Positions 1 to 9,537 of a stretch of 37,476 nt of DNA are shown in pieces. Both the position numbers and the translations under genes were made by a program. Each line of letters opens with the position of its first letter. Within the stretch, counting starts at the first letter, position 1. Origin of the DNA: Candidatus Acinetobacter avistercoris. GTDB lineage: Bacteria > Pseudomonadota > Gammaproteobacteria > Pseudomonadales > Moraxellaceae. Under the pieces are notes generated by a model. That model saw only the letters and a program-made list of their open reading frames with translations. It was not told the origin of the DNA and made no database searches. The DNA lies in contig JAHLFF010000262.1 in NCBI GenBank assembly GCA_018883945.1, forward strand, positions 1-37,476. Direction: 5' to 3'.

Positions 1-141
1 AGCATACATCTTGAAAAAAATATCACTCATGTTGAGACATTTTTTTTGAATTTGTACCAAGAATTACAAAGGTTTGCTAAGTTTAACCAATGTGAATTAA
101 ATCATAAAATTTCAATTCAATCTTTGCAAAATTTAGTTTGA
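1..141 (+). CDS. 3' end of an unrecognised gene (partial)
   Basis: Frame 1 is open from the first base to a TGA at 139-141 and gives 46 residues, including HLEKNITHVETFF and LYQELQRFAKF. The segment is rich in leucine, phenylalanine and charged residues and looks like an alpha-helical C-terminus of a soluble protein. The rest lies outside the window, so neither family nor start can be judged. The 233 bases that follow, up to the LysE-type gene, are very AT-rich and contain no further ORF. An open frame of this length could occur by chance in AT-rich DNA, so the call is tentative. Confidence 0.4.
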   Translation, partial: SIHLEKNITHVETFFLNLYQELQRFAKFNQCELNHKISIQSLQNLV

Positions 142-374
142 ATCAAGGGTGAAAATCGATTCGAAGTTATTTTTTATTTACAATTTTCAGTTAATAAAAA
201 ATAGAGTAAATATATTGAAAGAATCTAATTAGCTTGATTTTTGAGAAGCGATTTCATTGTTTGGAAGATTAAAATTATTCAAAAATTTAGAATATGAGTA
301 TTTTTTTAAATTCTTAGATTAAAAAATATCAATATTAAATTTCAATTTAAAACTAGAAATAACAAGGTTTAAAA
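142..374. other. AT-rich intergenic stretch, no gene seen
   Basis: This stretch is strongly AT-rich with many runs of A and T. It must hold the promoter of the LysE-type gene, but so many TATAAT-like hexamers are possible that I do not choose one. The bases AACAAGG about 10 nt before the ATG at 375 act as a plausible ribosome binding site. Confidence 0.4.
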
Positions 375-1007
375 ATGACATTGGCAGTATTTTTTTCTTT
401 CATGATTTATTCTTTTGTGACATCAGTTACACCAGGACCTAACAATATTATGCTGGCAGCATCCGGTGTTAATTTTGGATTCAAGAGGAGCGTACCTCAT
501 ATTCTTGGTATTGGATTTGGTTTTGGCTTTATGGTTTCGATTGTAGGGCTTGGCGTTGGCACATTACTCAGTTCAAATATCATCCTCTATGAACTATTAA
601 AGGTTTTAGGTATTGGCTATTTACTTTATTTGGCTTATCAGATTTATCAGGTAGGTTCTGTAAACACAGAACCTACTCAGGTTAAGCCTCTTTCATTTAT
701 TCAAGCAGCGATGTTTCAGTGGGTAAATCCTAAAGCTTGGGTCATGGCAATGGGTGCGGTGACGACTTATTTGGCTGCAAATAGTGAATTCTATTGGTAT
801 TTAATTATAGGATTTGTCTATGGAATAATCGGAATTCCAAGCACAGGTGTATGGGCTTTTCTCGGAGAAAAATTGCAGAAGTATATTCATGATGATAAGA
901 AAATAAAAACATTTAATACTGTAATGGCAATATTATTGGTGTTGTCTGTGCTTAAACCGATTAAAGATTCATTTATATTTTTCTTAACGATTCGGAATTA
1001 TCTCTAA
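375..1007 (+). CDS. LysE/RhtB-family amino-acid exporter
   Basis: The 210-residue protein fits the usual 200-210 residues of LysE/RhtB exporters, inner-membrane proteins that pump out amino acids such as lysine, threonine or homoserine lactone. It has about six hydrophobic segments. The family hallmark TPGPNN lies near residues 19-24, followed by GVNFGFKRSVPHILG, the conserved G-x-x-x-G region after helix 1. The internal FQWVNPKAW motif (about residues 114-122) is also typical. The gene stands alone and converges on cca, with a long hairpin between them. The substrate cannot be read from the sequence. The family call is secure and substrate specificity is open. Confidence 0.9.
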   Translation: MTLAVFFSFMIYSFVTSVTPGPNNIMLAASGVNFGFKRSVPHILGIGFGFGFMVSIVGLGVGTLLSSNIILYELLKVLGIGYLLYLAYQIYQVGSVNTEPTQVKPLSFIQAAMFQWVNPKAWVMAMGAVTTYLAANSEFYWYLIIGFVYGIIGIPSTGVWAFLGEKLQKYIHDDKKIKTFNTVMAILLVLSVLKPIKDSFIFFLTIRNYL

Positions 1008-1041
1008 TTAAGTGAAGCGAAGTATAAGCACAAAAGAATAT

Positions 1042-1081
1042 ACTGATTCCTTCCTCGTTTTAAAGTCAGGAAGGAATCAGT
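1042..1081. terminator. Bidirectional hairpin between LysE gene and cca
   Basis: A perfect 14-bp stem (1042-1055 pairing with 1068-1081) has a 12-nt loop. It lies in the 94-base gap between the convergent ends of the exporter and cca. The right side continues as TTTGTTATTT, a moderate U-tract for the plus-strand gene. The tract for cca is weaker. Confidence 0.75.
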
Positions 1082-1101
1082 TTGTTATTTATAGACAGCG
1101 T

Positions 1102-2343
1102 TTATTGAGAAACTGAACTTTCGATTTGGCGTTTTTTTAATTCACCTAAAGCTTCAATCCGTTTTTGAATGAGCATCTCACCAATATCTGGACCTTTCAC
1201 ATCTGATGGTAAGTCTGATGCTTTAATTCCACGAACCAGTTGCATCGCATCTAATAAATAACGCGCTTGCGGATAATCACGGTCCTCTAAACCCAGTCGG
1301 CCTTTAGCATCGCATTCGCAGGCCTGAATAAATGCTTCCACACGTTCAGGACGACGGAGTACATCTAAACGCTGTAGTAATCGCCATAATGTGCCTGCTT
1401 TCAAGCTAAAAGCCTGATGACTCTTTAAGTGTTCCTTACATACAGCCAATGCCAATTGCTTAATATTGGTCGGTACTTTTAAGCGATCACAGACCTCTGT
1501 AACAGGTTGAATACCCCGTTCTTCATGCATGATATGACGTGGTAACTCATCTTTAGGTGTAAGTGCTTTACCCAAATCATGAACCAAAACGGCAAAACGT
1601 ACTTCGAGAGAATAATTTGCTCTACATGCCTGTTGAAGCGACATTAAGGTATGAATACCACAATCAATTTCTGGGTGATATTCAGGACGTTGTGGAACGC
1701 CGAATAAGGCATCAATTTCAGGGAATAATACCTTTAAAGCGCCGCATGAGCGTAATACTTCAAAATATATATCCGCATCTTTTTCCATTAAAGCACGTGA
1801 AGTTTCTTTCCATACGCGCTCTGGCGTTAACGCTTGTAACTCGCCAGAATCAGAAAGTTTTTGCATCAATATAAGCGTTTCTTCTGCAATTTTAAAACCA
1901 TACTGATGATAGCGCGCAGCAAAACGTGCAACACGTAATACCCGTAAAGGATCTTCTGCAAAAGCATCAGAGACATGACGAAGAATTTTATCGTTTAGAT
2001 CTTTTTGACCATGATAAGGATCATAAATATTTCCTTCATCGTCCATAGCCATCGCATTGATCGTCAGGTCACGACGAATGAGGTCATCTTCGAGTGTGAC
2101 GCTGATGTCCGTATAAAATTCAAAGCCATGGTAGCCCTGACCAGACTTGCGCTCAGTGCGTGCAAGAGCATATTCATCTTTGGTTTGAGGATGTAAAAAG
2201 ACAGGAAAATCTTTCCCAACAGGTTGATAGCCTTGAGCCAAAAGTTGATCGGGCTTTGCACCCACAACGACATAATCTTTTTCGTGATAGGGATGACCGA
2301 GTAATTGATCTCTGACGGCTCCGCCTACTAAATAAACTTGCAT
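1102..2343 (-). CDS. cca: CCA-adding tRNA nucleotidyltransferase (multifunctional Cca)
   Basis: Adds or repairs the 3'-terminal CCA of tRNAs in the cytoplasm. The 413-residue length and order match gammaproteobacterial Cca: a class II nucleotidyltransferase head (LVGGAVRDQLLG at 5-16, then EKDYVVVG), the RRDLTINAMA and DPLRVLRVARFAARY motifs of the nucleotide and tRNA-binding neck, and an HD domain (VLVHDLGKA, about residue 250) that carries phosphohydrolase activity in this subfamily. I chose the ATG at 2341-2343 because the product then begins MQVYLVGG like known Cca. The longer frame starts with TTG inside a hairpin. The first metal-binding acid of the D-x-D pair is Glu21 rather than Asp. 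The ribosome binding site AGAGG lies within a hairpin arm just upstream. Confidence 0.96.
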   Translation of the reverse strand: MQVYLVGGAVRDQLLGHPYHEKDYVVVGAKPDQLLAQGYQPVGKDFPVFLHPQTKDEYALARTERKSGQGYHGFEFYTDISVTLEDDLIRRDLTINAMAMDDEGNIYDPYHGQKDLNDKILRHVSDAFAEDPLRVLRVARFAARYHQYGFKIAEETLILMQKLSDSGELQALTPERVWKETSRALMEKDADIYFEVLRSCGALKVLFPEIDALFGVPQRPEYHPEIDCGIHTLMSLQQACRANYSLEVRFAVLVHDLGKALTPKDELPRHIMHEERGIQPVTEVCDRLKVPTNIKQLALAVCKEHLKSHQAFSLKAGTLWRLLQRLDVLRRPERVEAFIQACECDAKGRLGLEDRDYPQARYLLDAMQLVRGIKASDLPSDVKGPDIGEMLIQKRIEALGELKKRQIESSVSQ

Positions 2344-2347
2344 GAAA

Positions 2348-2390
2348 AAACCTCTATTCTTCAAGCAATCATGCTACAGAATAGAGGTTT
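2348..2390 (-). promoter_or_regulatory. Hairpin directly before cca containing its ribosome binding site
   Basis: A 13-bp perfect stem (2378-2390 with 2348-2360) with a 17-nt loop is followed on the minus strand by six U residues and then the cca ATG. It looks like a rho-independent terminator for maeB upstream, yet its descending arm carries AGAGG, the only good Shine-Dalgarno sequence for cca, 7 nt before the ATG. It may be an attenuator or a translation-limiting structure as well as a terminator. Confidence 0.7.
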
Positions 2391-2490
2391 TCTCAAGTCA
2401 CAAGATGTGAGTTAGATAACTTTAAACTAAAAATAGAACTTAATAATGTACTCAAAACATGCTTGAGCCAAGTACAGTTTGTTCGTTTAA

Positions 2491-4770
2491 TTAAAGTGAA
2501 TCTTTCTCATATTCTTGAATTTCAGCTACGGTTAGAGCAGTCATATTAACCAAGCGACGAGTTGTTGCCGTTGGGGTTAAAATATGAGCAGGCTTCGCAG
2601 CACCCAATAAAATAGGACCAATGGTGACATTGTTACCAGAGGTTGATTTCAACAAGTTAAATGAAATATTAGCCGCATCTAGGTTCGGCATAATTAACAA
2701 GTTTGCAGGCCCTTTGAAACGTGAATTTGGGAATGCAAAATGTCGAATATTTTCATCTAATGCTGCATCTGCATGCATTTCACCTTCAACTTCTAATTCA
2801 GGTGCAATTTTGCTTAAGATTTCATAAACCTTACGCATTTTTTGAGCGCTTGGATCATGTTGGTCAGAACCAAAACTTGAATGAGAAAGCAAAGCGATAC
2901 GTGGTGTAATACCAAAACGACGTACTTCAGCTGCTGCTAAAATCGTCATTTCTGCAAGATGTTCAGCAGTAGGATTGGTATTTACATAAGTATCTGCGAT
3001 GAAGATATTACGGTCTTCAAGCATGAGCGCATTCAAGGTAAAGAAATTGGTCATGCCTTCTTTTTGACCAATGATATTACGCACGAAGTCTAAATGAATG
3101 TCATAGCTTGAATAGGTCCCACACAACATACCATCAGCTAAACCATGCTTAAGTAACATTGCTGCGATTAGCGTAGAGCGGCGACGTGTTTCACGTTGTG
3201 CATACTCAGGCGTAACGCCTTTACGTTGCATAATCGTGTAGTAATCATCTGCAAATTTTTCGTAATTTGGATTTGCTTCTTGGTCGACAATCGTAATATT
3301 TACACCGTCTTGAAGACGTAAACCTAATTTCTTAATATTCGCATTAATGACTGCTGTACGACCGACCAAAATTGGTTTAGCTAGACCTTCATCAATCACA
3401 ATTTGCACAGCGCGTAATACGCGTAAATCTTCACCTTCCGCATAGACAATACGTTTAGGATCAGATTTTGCTTGCGCAAAAATAGGCTTCATGATGAATG
3501 CTGAGTTATACACAAATTCAGACAAACGTTGGCGATATGCAGAAAAATCTAGAATTGGACGCGTTGCAACACCAGAGTCCATCGCGGCTTGAGCAATCGC
3601 TGGTGCAATTTCAAGAATCAGACGCTGATCGAGTGGACGTGGAATTAAATAATCACGACCAAATGTTGCAGATTTCTCACCATAAGAAGCAGCATCTGCT
3701 TCTACATGTGCCATACGCGCAATTGCATAGACACATGCAATTTTCATTTCTTCATTAATCGTGGTTGCACCAACATCTAAAGCACCACGGAAAATATAAG
3801 GGAAACAAAGTGCGTTGTTTACTTGGTTTGGATAATCAGAGCGACCTGTCGCCATGATCACATCATCACGAACTTCGTGCGCGTGTTCAGGAAGAATTTC
3901 TGGATCAGGATTGGCCAAAGCAAAGATGATTGGATTTTCAGCCATCACTTTAACCATTTCTTTGGTTAAAATCCCTGCTGCTGAAAGTCCTAAGAACATA
4001 TCTGCACCAGCAATAACATCGGCAATTTGTGACGCTTCAATATCACGAACATAACGTTGTTTAGACGCATCTAAACCTTGGCGTTTGGTCGTAATCAAAC
4101 CACGAGAGTCTGCAACTATAATATTTTCTTTCTTCGCGCCTAAAGCACAAAGTAAATCTAAACATGAAAGAGCAGCAGCACCTGCACCTGATGCTACAAT
4201 TTTAATTTGATCAATCTTTTTACCATTTAATTGCAGCGCATTTAATAATGCAGAACCCACAATGATTGACGTACCGTGTTGATCGTCATGGAATACAGGA
4301 ATATTCATGCGCTCACGAAGTTTCTGTTCAATATAGAAACATTCCGGCGCTTTAATATCTTCTAGATTGATTCCACCAAACGTTGGTTCTAGAGACGCAA
4401 TAATATCGACAATTTTATCTGGATCATTTTCATCAATTTCGATATCGAATACATCAACACCAGCAAACTTTTTGAAGAGAACGCCTTTACCTTCCATCAC
4501 AGGCTTTGAAGCCAGTGGACCAATATTTCCTAAACCAAGAACAGCTGTACCATTGGTAATGACTGCGACTAGGTTACCACGTGCTGTATAGAGTGCCGCT
4601 TTTGACGGATCTTTTTCAATTTCTAAACATGGCGCTGCAACACCGGGTGAATAAGCGAGTGCTAAATCATGTTGATTAATGAGTTGTTTACTTGGCGTTA
4701 CGCTAATTTTTCCAGGAGTTGGAAATTCATGATAATAAAGTGCTTGCTCTTTTAAAGATTGATCGTCCAT
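2491..4770 (-). CDS. maeB: NADP-dependent malic enzyme with C-terminal phosphotransacetylase-like domain
   Basis: Decarboxylates malate to pyruvate, giving NADPH. The product from the chosen ATG is 759 residues, the same as E. coli MaeB. The N-terminal malic enzyme part (about 1-430) shows the [12 protein letters not shown] motif, [28 protein letters not shown] and an NAD(P)-binding [16 protein letters not shown] segment. The C-terminal part (about 430-759) is a phosphate acetyl/butyryltransferase-like domain, usually a regulatory domain that senses acetyl-CoA in these fusions. The frame can be extended 23 codons upstream, but [17 protein letters not shown] matches known MaeB starts and has GGGA upstream. 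The monocistronic gene lies 147 bp before the cca start. Confidence 0.95.
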   Translation of the reverse strand: MDDQSLKEQALYYHEFPTPGKISVTPSKQLINQHDLALAYSPGVAAPCLEIEKDPSKAALYTARGNLVAVITNGTAVLGLGNIGPLASKPVMEGKGVLFKKFAGVDVFDIEIDENDPDKIVDIIASLEPTFGGINLEDIKAPECFYIEQKLRERMNIPVFHDDQHGTSIIVGSALLNALQLNGKKIDQIKIVASGAGAAALSCLDLLCALGAKKENIIVADSRGLITTKRQGLDASKQRYVRDIEASQIADVIAGADMFLGLSAAGILTKEMVKVMAENPIIFALANPDPEILPEHAHEVRDDVIMATGRSDYPNQVNNALCFPYIFRGALDVGATTINEEMKIACVYAIARMAHVEADAASYGEKSATFGRDYLIPRPLDQRLILEIAPAIAQAAMDSGVATRPILDFSAYRQRLSEFVYNSAFIMKPIFAQAKSDPKRIVYAEGEDLRVLRAVQIVIDEGLAKPILVGRTAVINANIKKLGLRLQDGVNITIVDQEANPNYEKFADDYYTIMQRKGVTPEYAQRETRRRSTLIAAMLLKHGLADGMLCGTYSSYDIHLDFVRNIIGQKEGMTNFFTLNALMLEDRNIFIADTYVNTNPTAEHLAEMTILAAAEVRRFGITPRIALLSHSSFGSDQHDPSAQKMRKVYEILSKIAPELEVEGEMHADAALDENIRHFAFPNSRFKGPANLLIMPNLDAANISFNLLKSTSGNNVTIGPILLGAAKPAHILTPTATTRRLVNMTALTVAEIQEYEKDSL

Positions 4771-4790
4771 CAGAATCCCAATTATTACGT

Positions 4791-4808
4791 AAGCCAGCAT
4801 GCTGGCTT
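4791..4808 (-). promoter_or_regulatory. 18-bp perfect palindrome in maeB upstream region
   Basis: AAGCCAGCATGCTGGCTT is a perfect inverted repeat beginning 21 bp upstream of the maeB ATG. It could be an operator or a small hairpin in the mRNA leader. No regulator can be named from sequence. Confidence 0.45.
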
Positions 4809-4905
4809 TGTGGTGACTAGTTTTGCTTGAATATACCACTACTTAAGGCTTGAGCACAGTCAAAAAGTTGAAAAATTGCACTATATTGGAATTTCAATCA
4901 TTAAA

Positions 4906-7767
4906 TTAATGAGAAAGAATCAGCCGATTCTGATTTTGTATATATTGAGTGGTGTCTTCAGCGTTCAGCGGTTTTGAAAAATAATAGCCTTGGAAATAGT
5001 CACAACCGAGTTCTTGCAAGTATTGAATTTGAGTCCAATGCTCGACACCTTCAGCCACGATTTTCATGCCCATTGCTTTGCCCATGGCAATAATTGCATA
5101 AACAATCGCATTGTCCTTGGTTGATCCAATTTTGGAAATGAAAGCACGATCTATTTTCAGTGTATCTATCGGGTAGTCTGCCAAATAGGCCAATGATGAA
5201 TAGCCTGTCCCAAAGTCGTCCAGTGCGATTCTGATGTTTTTATTTTTAATTTGATGTAATAACTCAATCACTTGAGTAGATTTATCTAATAAAGAAGACT
5301 CGGTAAGTTCTAATTCAATGCAATCTGGTTGCAGTTGATATTCAGCCAAAGCTAGATTGATTTGATTTAATAATTCGCCACGTAAAATTTGTTGAGCAAC
5401 CACGTTTATGGCGACTCGAATATTATGGTATCCCAGTTTTTTCCAGATTTGAATTTGACGACACACTTGAAAAATAACAAAATTCCCGATATCTGAAATT
5501 AAACTGGTAATTTCAGCAATCGGTAAAAAACGATCCGGAGTGATGATGCCGTATTTAGGATGATTCCAACGAATTAAGGCTTCAAAACCGTATAAGCTCA
5601 TTGTGGGATGAGCAATTTTGGCTTGATAATAAATTTCAAACTCGTTGTTTTTAAGTGCATTTTTTAAGTCACGCTCAAGTTCAATATCATTTTCAAAAAC
5701 TGAATCTTGTTTGTTGGCATAGAAATATGCCGTATTTCCACCCAGTTTTTTTGCTTCAGCCAAAGCAATTTCTGCATGATTACTAAGACTGCCAATTTGA
5801 CGTCCATGTTCTGGATAAATCGCAATACCCAATGAAATATTGATTTTATATTCTTGCTCCTGAATCACGAAGAAATCTTCAAAGGTATTTAGAATATAGT
5901 TCACGGTTTGGTGAATCGGGGGGCGAGGGTGACTTAAGTTATAGATCAAGGCAAAGTCATTATTATTAAAATATGAAATCAATAAAGCATCCGAACACAC
6001 CATTTTTAGGCGCTTAGACACTTCTTTAAGAACTTCGTCCCCAGCTTGTTGATTTAAAAACTCATTAAAATGCCTAAAACGATCGATATTGAGTCGAATG
6101 ATTGCAAAATGACTCAATGGCTTCGATTTATTCAATAGATATTGCTGGAGCTGTAAATTAAAATAAATACGATTAGGAAGATCTGTAAGTAAATCAAAGT
6201 TCTCTAAGTAAGCAAGACGCTCTTCATGATGCTTGCGTTCAGTTAAATCGGAAATCACACCTACGTAATTAAGTACACGATTTTTTTCGTCTTTTAAGGC
6301 ATTAATGTGAAGCCAGACTGTCAGTCTTTTACCAGAAATAAAATCTTCAGTGACTTCAGAATCATAAGAACCCGTTAGAAAAACTTTTTGCGTGATATCT
6401 TTATGTCTTTCACGTAAATCGAATAGTGAATTGATTGTAATTTCGAACATATGTTTAGAGATAATTTGATCTGAAGACAGACCCACCAATTCACAAAAAT
6501 AAGGACTAACCTCTAAAAAACATAAATTATTATCCAGAACAAACACACCTTGTGCGACCTGTTTAAATACATTTGCAGCTAGTTTCAGTTGTTCTTGATC
6601 CTTTTTTTCTTGTTCAATATCGCGGTGTATTCCAACCATTCTTAAAGGTTTTTTGCTGACGGGATCTCTAGAAATAACTTTTCCAACGTCTTTAATCCAA
6701 AACCATTGATCATTTTTACGCGTTCGGTAAATGGCTTCAAAACGATCAGTTTCACCTCGTAGATGAAGCTTGAGCAAGCGGTTATATTGCGGTTGATCAT
6801 CTGGATGAATATAAGCATTCAATTGCTCAGTTGCATTTTCATATTGCAAAACTTGAATACCATTTTTTACACCAGAGAGTTCGACCGTTCTTTTTTCAAT
6901 ATTCCATAACCATGAATGAATACCTGCAACTTCATGGGCGAAATCTAGGTTGGCTTGATGATTTTCAAGTCGATCTTTGATTTTATTGATATCGTAAGTT
7001 CTTTCTTTTACTTTTTGTTCTAAGAGCTGATTACTAAGCTGCAACTCATTTTCAATATATTTACTTTTATCGATTTCTCGCTGTAGTTTATTTTGTAAGA
7101 TAATCGATTCATCTATATGTTGTTTTGATTGTTCCAAATAAGTTTGATTATGCACATTCAAACGATTTAATCGAAGATGAATTTTATGCATTAAAATTGC
7201 ACTAGTGAAAACCACGATAAACCATGCATAAAACACATAATAATAGACATTTGGAGCATCAGGTTCAAAAATGTATTTTGATAAAATAATCGGTAGGATC
7301 GAAGGAATAAACATGAACAGAAAGTATCGTAATCTTTGAGTCAGATAAACAATACCAATGATATAAATACTAGACGTCATGAGGCTTGAAAGCACAACAT
7401 TGATGCCCGTAATTTGAGCATTTTCAACCATCAGAAAGTGGTTAATGATTAAAACACCAATGCCGATACTAATACCATTAATCAAGCATATTAACTGACA
7501 CCAAGCATCAAGATTGAATAAACGATTATTTTTAGAATCAAGAAAATTTTGTGTGAATACCCAAGCTGAAATATTAATAATGCTGTTGACTAAAAACCAA
7601 ATATTATAATAATTAGAAAAATCATCAAAATATTGATGGTACATAATGACATTATAAAAACTTGCAAACACCACCCAAATCAGGAAAAAGCGTAAGTAGA
7701 ATGCTGCACTTTCAATTTGTAACACATTCTCACCTGGAGAAAGATGCTCTTCTGGAACGTCATTCAT
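4906..7767 (-). CDS. Membrane-anchored PAS-PAS-degenerate GGDEF-EAL protein, probable cyclic-di-GMP phosphodiesterase
   Basis: A 953-residue signalling protein. About six hydrophobic helices fill residues 25-195 (a membrane sensor module I cannot place in a named family), then a coiled coil (about 205-265), PAS/PAC 1 (about 275-385), PAS 2 (about 395-510), GGDEF (about 520-685) and EAL (about 692-945). The GGDEF signature is NNNDF at 601-605, so diguanylate cyclase activity is unlikely. The EAL domain keeps FEALIRW (E729), ELTES, the DDFGTG pair (D850, D851), K871 and AEGVE (E906), so it is probably a working c-di-GMP hydrolase that lowers c-di-GMP. The degenerate GGDEF could act as a GTP-sensing domain. 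It stands alone between maeB and rsmE. The signal is unknown. Confidence 0.9.
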   Translation of the reverse strand: MNDVPEEHLSPGENVLQIESAAFYLRFFLIWVVFASFYNVIMYHQYFDDFSNYYNIWFLVNSIINISAWVFTQNFLDSKNNRLFNLDAWCQLICLINGISIGIGVLIINHFLMVENAQITGINVVLSSLMTSSIYIIGIVYLTQRLRYFLFMFIPSILPIILSKYIFEPDAPNVYYYVFYAWFIVVFTSAILMHKIHLRLNRLNVHNQTYLEQSKQHIDESIILQNKLQREIDKSKYIENELQLSNQLLEQKVKERTYDINKIKDRLENHQANLDFAHEVAGIHSWLWNIEKRTVELSGVKNGIQVLQYENATEQLNAYIHPDDQPQYNRLLKLHLRGETDRFEAIYRTRKNDQWFWIKDVGKVISRDPVSKKPLRMVGIHRDIEQEKKDQEQLKLAANVFKQVAQGVFVLDNNLCFLEVSPYFCELVGLSSDQIISKHMFEITINSLFDLRERHKDITQKVFLTGSYDSEVTEDFISGKRLTVWLHINALKDEKNRVLNYVGVISDLTERKHHEERLAYLENFDLLTDLPNRIYFNLQLQQYLLNKSKPLSHFAIIRLNIDRFRHFNEFLNQQAGDEVLKEVSKRLKMVCSDALLISYFNNNDFALIYNLSHPRPPIHQTVNYILNTFEDFFVIQEQEYKINISLGIAIYPEHGRQIGSLSNHAEIALAEAKKLGGNTAYFYANKQDSVFENDIELERDLKNALKNNEFEIYYQAKIAHPTMSLYGFEALIRWNHPKYGIITPDRFLPIAEITSLISDIGNFVIFQVCRQIQIWKKLGYHNIRVAINVVAQQILRGELLNQINLALAEYQLQPDCIELELTESSLLDKSTQVIELLHQIKNKNIRIALDDFGTGYSSLAYLADYPIDTLKIDRAFISKIGSTKDNAIVYAIIAMGKAMGMKIVAEGVEHWTQIQYLQELGCDYFQGYYFSKPLNAEDTTQYIQNQNRLILSH

Positions 7768-7925
7768 AGTGGTGAGTACCTGTGCGTGTTATTATGGTTT
7801 TTAGAAAATATTGATTAAAATTATTAAACTTAACTAAATATTATTCATCACTTATAACTCATAAATTACTGCTAATCACCATAAAAATCAAGATTTATGT
7901 GATGCAGTTTACATTTTATTTTGAT

Positions 7926-8636
7926 TTAAAAATGGAAATTCAATATAGACAGCGCGACAATCGGTGCCGTTTCTGTGCGTAACACCCGTGCTCCAATACA
8001 CCAATTGATAAAGCCGACCTGATTCGCAGCCAAAATTTCACTTTCACTGAGACCACCTTCAGGTCCAATTAACAAAGCAATATCTGCTGTCGCATTGTCT
8101 AAAATATTGGCTTGATCTTTATTAGGAGCCAATACAAGTTTGGTTTCAGGTAAAGCTGATGCAAGCCAGTCCTGTAAGCTTAATGGTGCAAGAATCTTAG
8201 GAACAATATTCATACCGCACTGTTCGCAAGCCGCGATTGCAATTCCTTGCCAATGCTCTATTTTCTTTTGATCTCGATCGTACTTTAAACGCATTTCACA
8301 ACGTTCAGAGGTCAGTAGTTGTATTTCAGAAACGCCGAGTTCTACTGCTTTTTGTATGGCATAGTCCATACGATCGCCTTTACTCATGACCTGACCGAGT
8401 AGCGTTTTAAAAGCAGGAGTGCGGTTATCTGGATTATGACTAAGGACGTTAACCAAAGCCGTTTTTTTATTAACTTCCGTGAGTTCAACCTGAAAATCAC
8501 CACCTTGCCCATTGAACAAGGTGGCAGTTTCGCCTACTTTAGCACGTAATACTTTTACCCAATGATGAAACACAGTCTCAGTCAGTTCAGTCACTGTATC
8601 GACGGTTAAATCAGCTTCAATAAAAAAACGGGGCAT
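7926..8636 (-). CDS. rsmE: 16S rRNA m3U1498 methyltransferase RsmE
   Basis: RsmE methylates N3 of U1498 in helix 44 of 16S rRNA in the 30S subunit, using S-adenosylmethionine. At 236 residues it fits the family (about 240). The N-terminus MPRFFIEADL with HHWVKVLRAKVGE is the PUA-like RNA-binding part. The C-terminal SPOUT trefoil knot shows LIGPEGGLSESEI (about 191-203) and GARVLRTETAPIVAL (about 215-229), both family signatures that form the SAM pocket. It starts 32 bp after the metF stop on the same strand, so it is probably co-transcribed with metF. Confidence 0.96.
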   Translation of the reverse strand: MPRFFIEADLTVDTVTELTETVFHHWVKVLRAKVGETATLFNGQGGDFQVELTEVNKKTALVNVLSHNPDNRTPAFKTLLGQVMSKGDRMDYAIQKAVELGVSEIQLLTSERCEMRLKYDRDQKKIEHWQGIAIAACEQCGMNIVPKILAPLSLQDWLASALPETKLVLAPNKDQANILDNATADIALLIGPEGGLSESEILAANQVGFINWCIGARVLRTETAPIVALSILNFHF

Positions 8637-8668
8637 ACGTATTACTCATAGCAAAAAGCAAGTTGAAA

Positions 8669-9505
8669 TTAAGCTAAACCTAAATCTAAGACCAATTTAC
8701 GGTTTGGTTCAGTTTGGTTCATGGTGTAGAAATGCAAACTTGGCGCTCCACCTGCAATTAAGCGTTCGCACAGTTTAACAACGACCTCATGACCAAAGGC
8801 TTTGATACTTGCAGAATCATCACCATAGGTTGCCAATTGTTTGCGAATCCAACGCGGAATTTCAGCACCCGTACCATCGGCAAAGCGAATTAAGTTGCTC
8901 GCATTGGTGATCGGCATGATACCTGGCGCAACTGGAATATCAATCCCTTCTTTTTGAAGACGGTCAACAAAGTAGAAATACGCATCTGGATTGAAGAAAA
9001 ATTGAGTCAAAGCGGCATTTGCACCGGCTTTTGTTTTAGTAATAAAATTTTGAATATCTTTATCAAAGCTATCCGCTTGAGGATGCATTTCAGGATAAGC
9101 AGCGACTTCAATATGAAAATGATCACCTGAATGTTCGCGAATAAACGCCACCAAGTCAGATGCATAAGGAAGCTCACCTAAGCCGACTTGACCTGAAGGT
9201 AAATCTCCGCGTAATGCGACAATACGATTGATCCCTTGTGATCTATATAAATCTAATAGTTCAGCAATTCGTGCTTTGTCATCACCAATACAAGACAGGT
9301 GAGGTGCAACAGGGGTACCTTTACCATTAAAATCATTAATCGCGGACAATGTGCGTTCACGTGTAGAACCACCCGCACCATAAGTCACTGAAAAGAATTC
9401 AGGATTTAGTAGTTGTAGTTCTTGATGCACCACTTTAAGTTTCTCAGCACCAACATCAGTTTTGGTCGGGAAAAACTCAAAAGAAATAGGAACACGCTTG
9501 GTCAT
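8669..9505 (-). CDS. metF: 5,10-methylenetetrahydrofolate reductase
   Basis: Reduces 5,10-methylene-THF to 5-methyl-THF with FAD, supplying the methyl group for methionine synthesis. At 278 residues it is near the bacterial MetF norm (about 290). Conserved points along the TIM barrel are SFEFFPTKT (about 8-16), FFSVTYGAGGSTRERT (about 37-52), VAPHLSCIG (about 66-74), ALRGDLP (about 98-104), AAYPEMHP (about 135-142) and TQFFFNPDAYF (about 167-177). The start ATG gives MTKRVPISFEFFP, close to other MetF starts. It follows ahcY after 164 bp of hairpin-rich DNA and precedes rsmE, making a run of SAM-cycle genes that may partly answer to the SAH riboswitch upstream of ahcY. Confidence 0.96.
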   Translation of the reverse strand: MTKRVPISFEFFPTKTDVGAEKLKVVHQELQLLNPEFFSVTYGAGGSTRERTLSAINDFNGKGTPVAPHLSCIGDDKARIAELLDLYRSQGINRIVALRGDLPSGQVGLGELPYASDLVAFIREHSGDHFHIEVAAYPEMHPQADSFDKDIQNFITKTKAGANAALTQFFFNPDAYFYFVDRLQKEGIDIPVAPGIMPITNASNLIRFADGTGAEIPRWIRKQLATYGDDSASIKAFGHEVVVKLCERLIAGGAPSLHFYTMNQTEPNRKLVLDLGLA

Positions 9506-9537
9506 TTTTCAAATCCTTTTTATAAATACTGTAAAGT

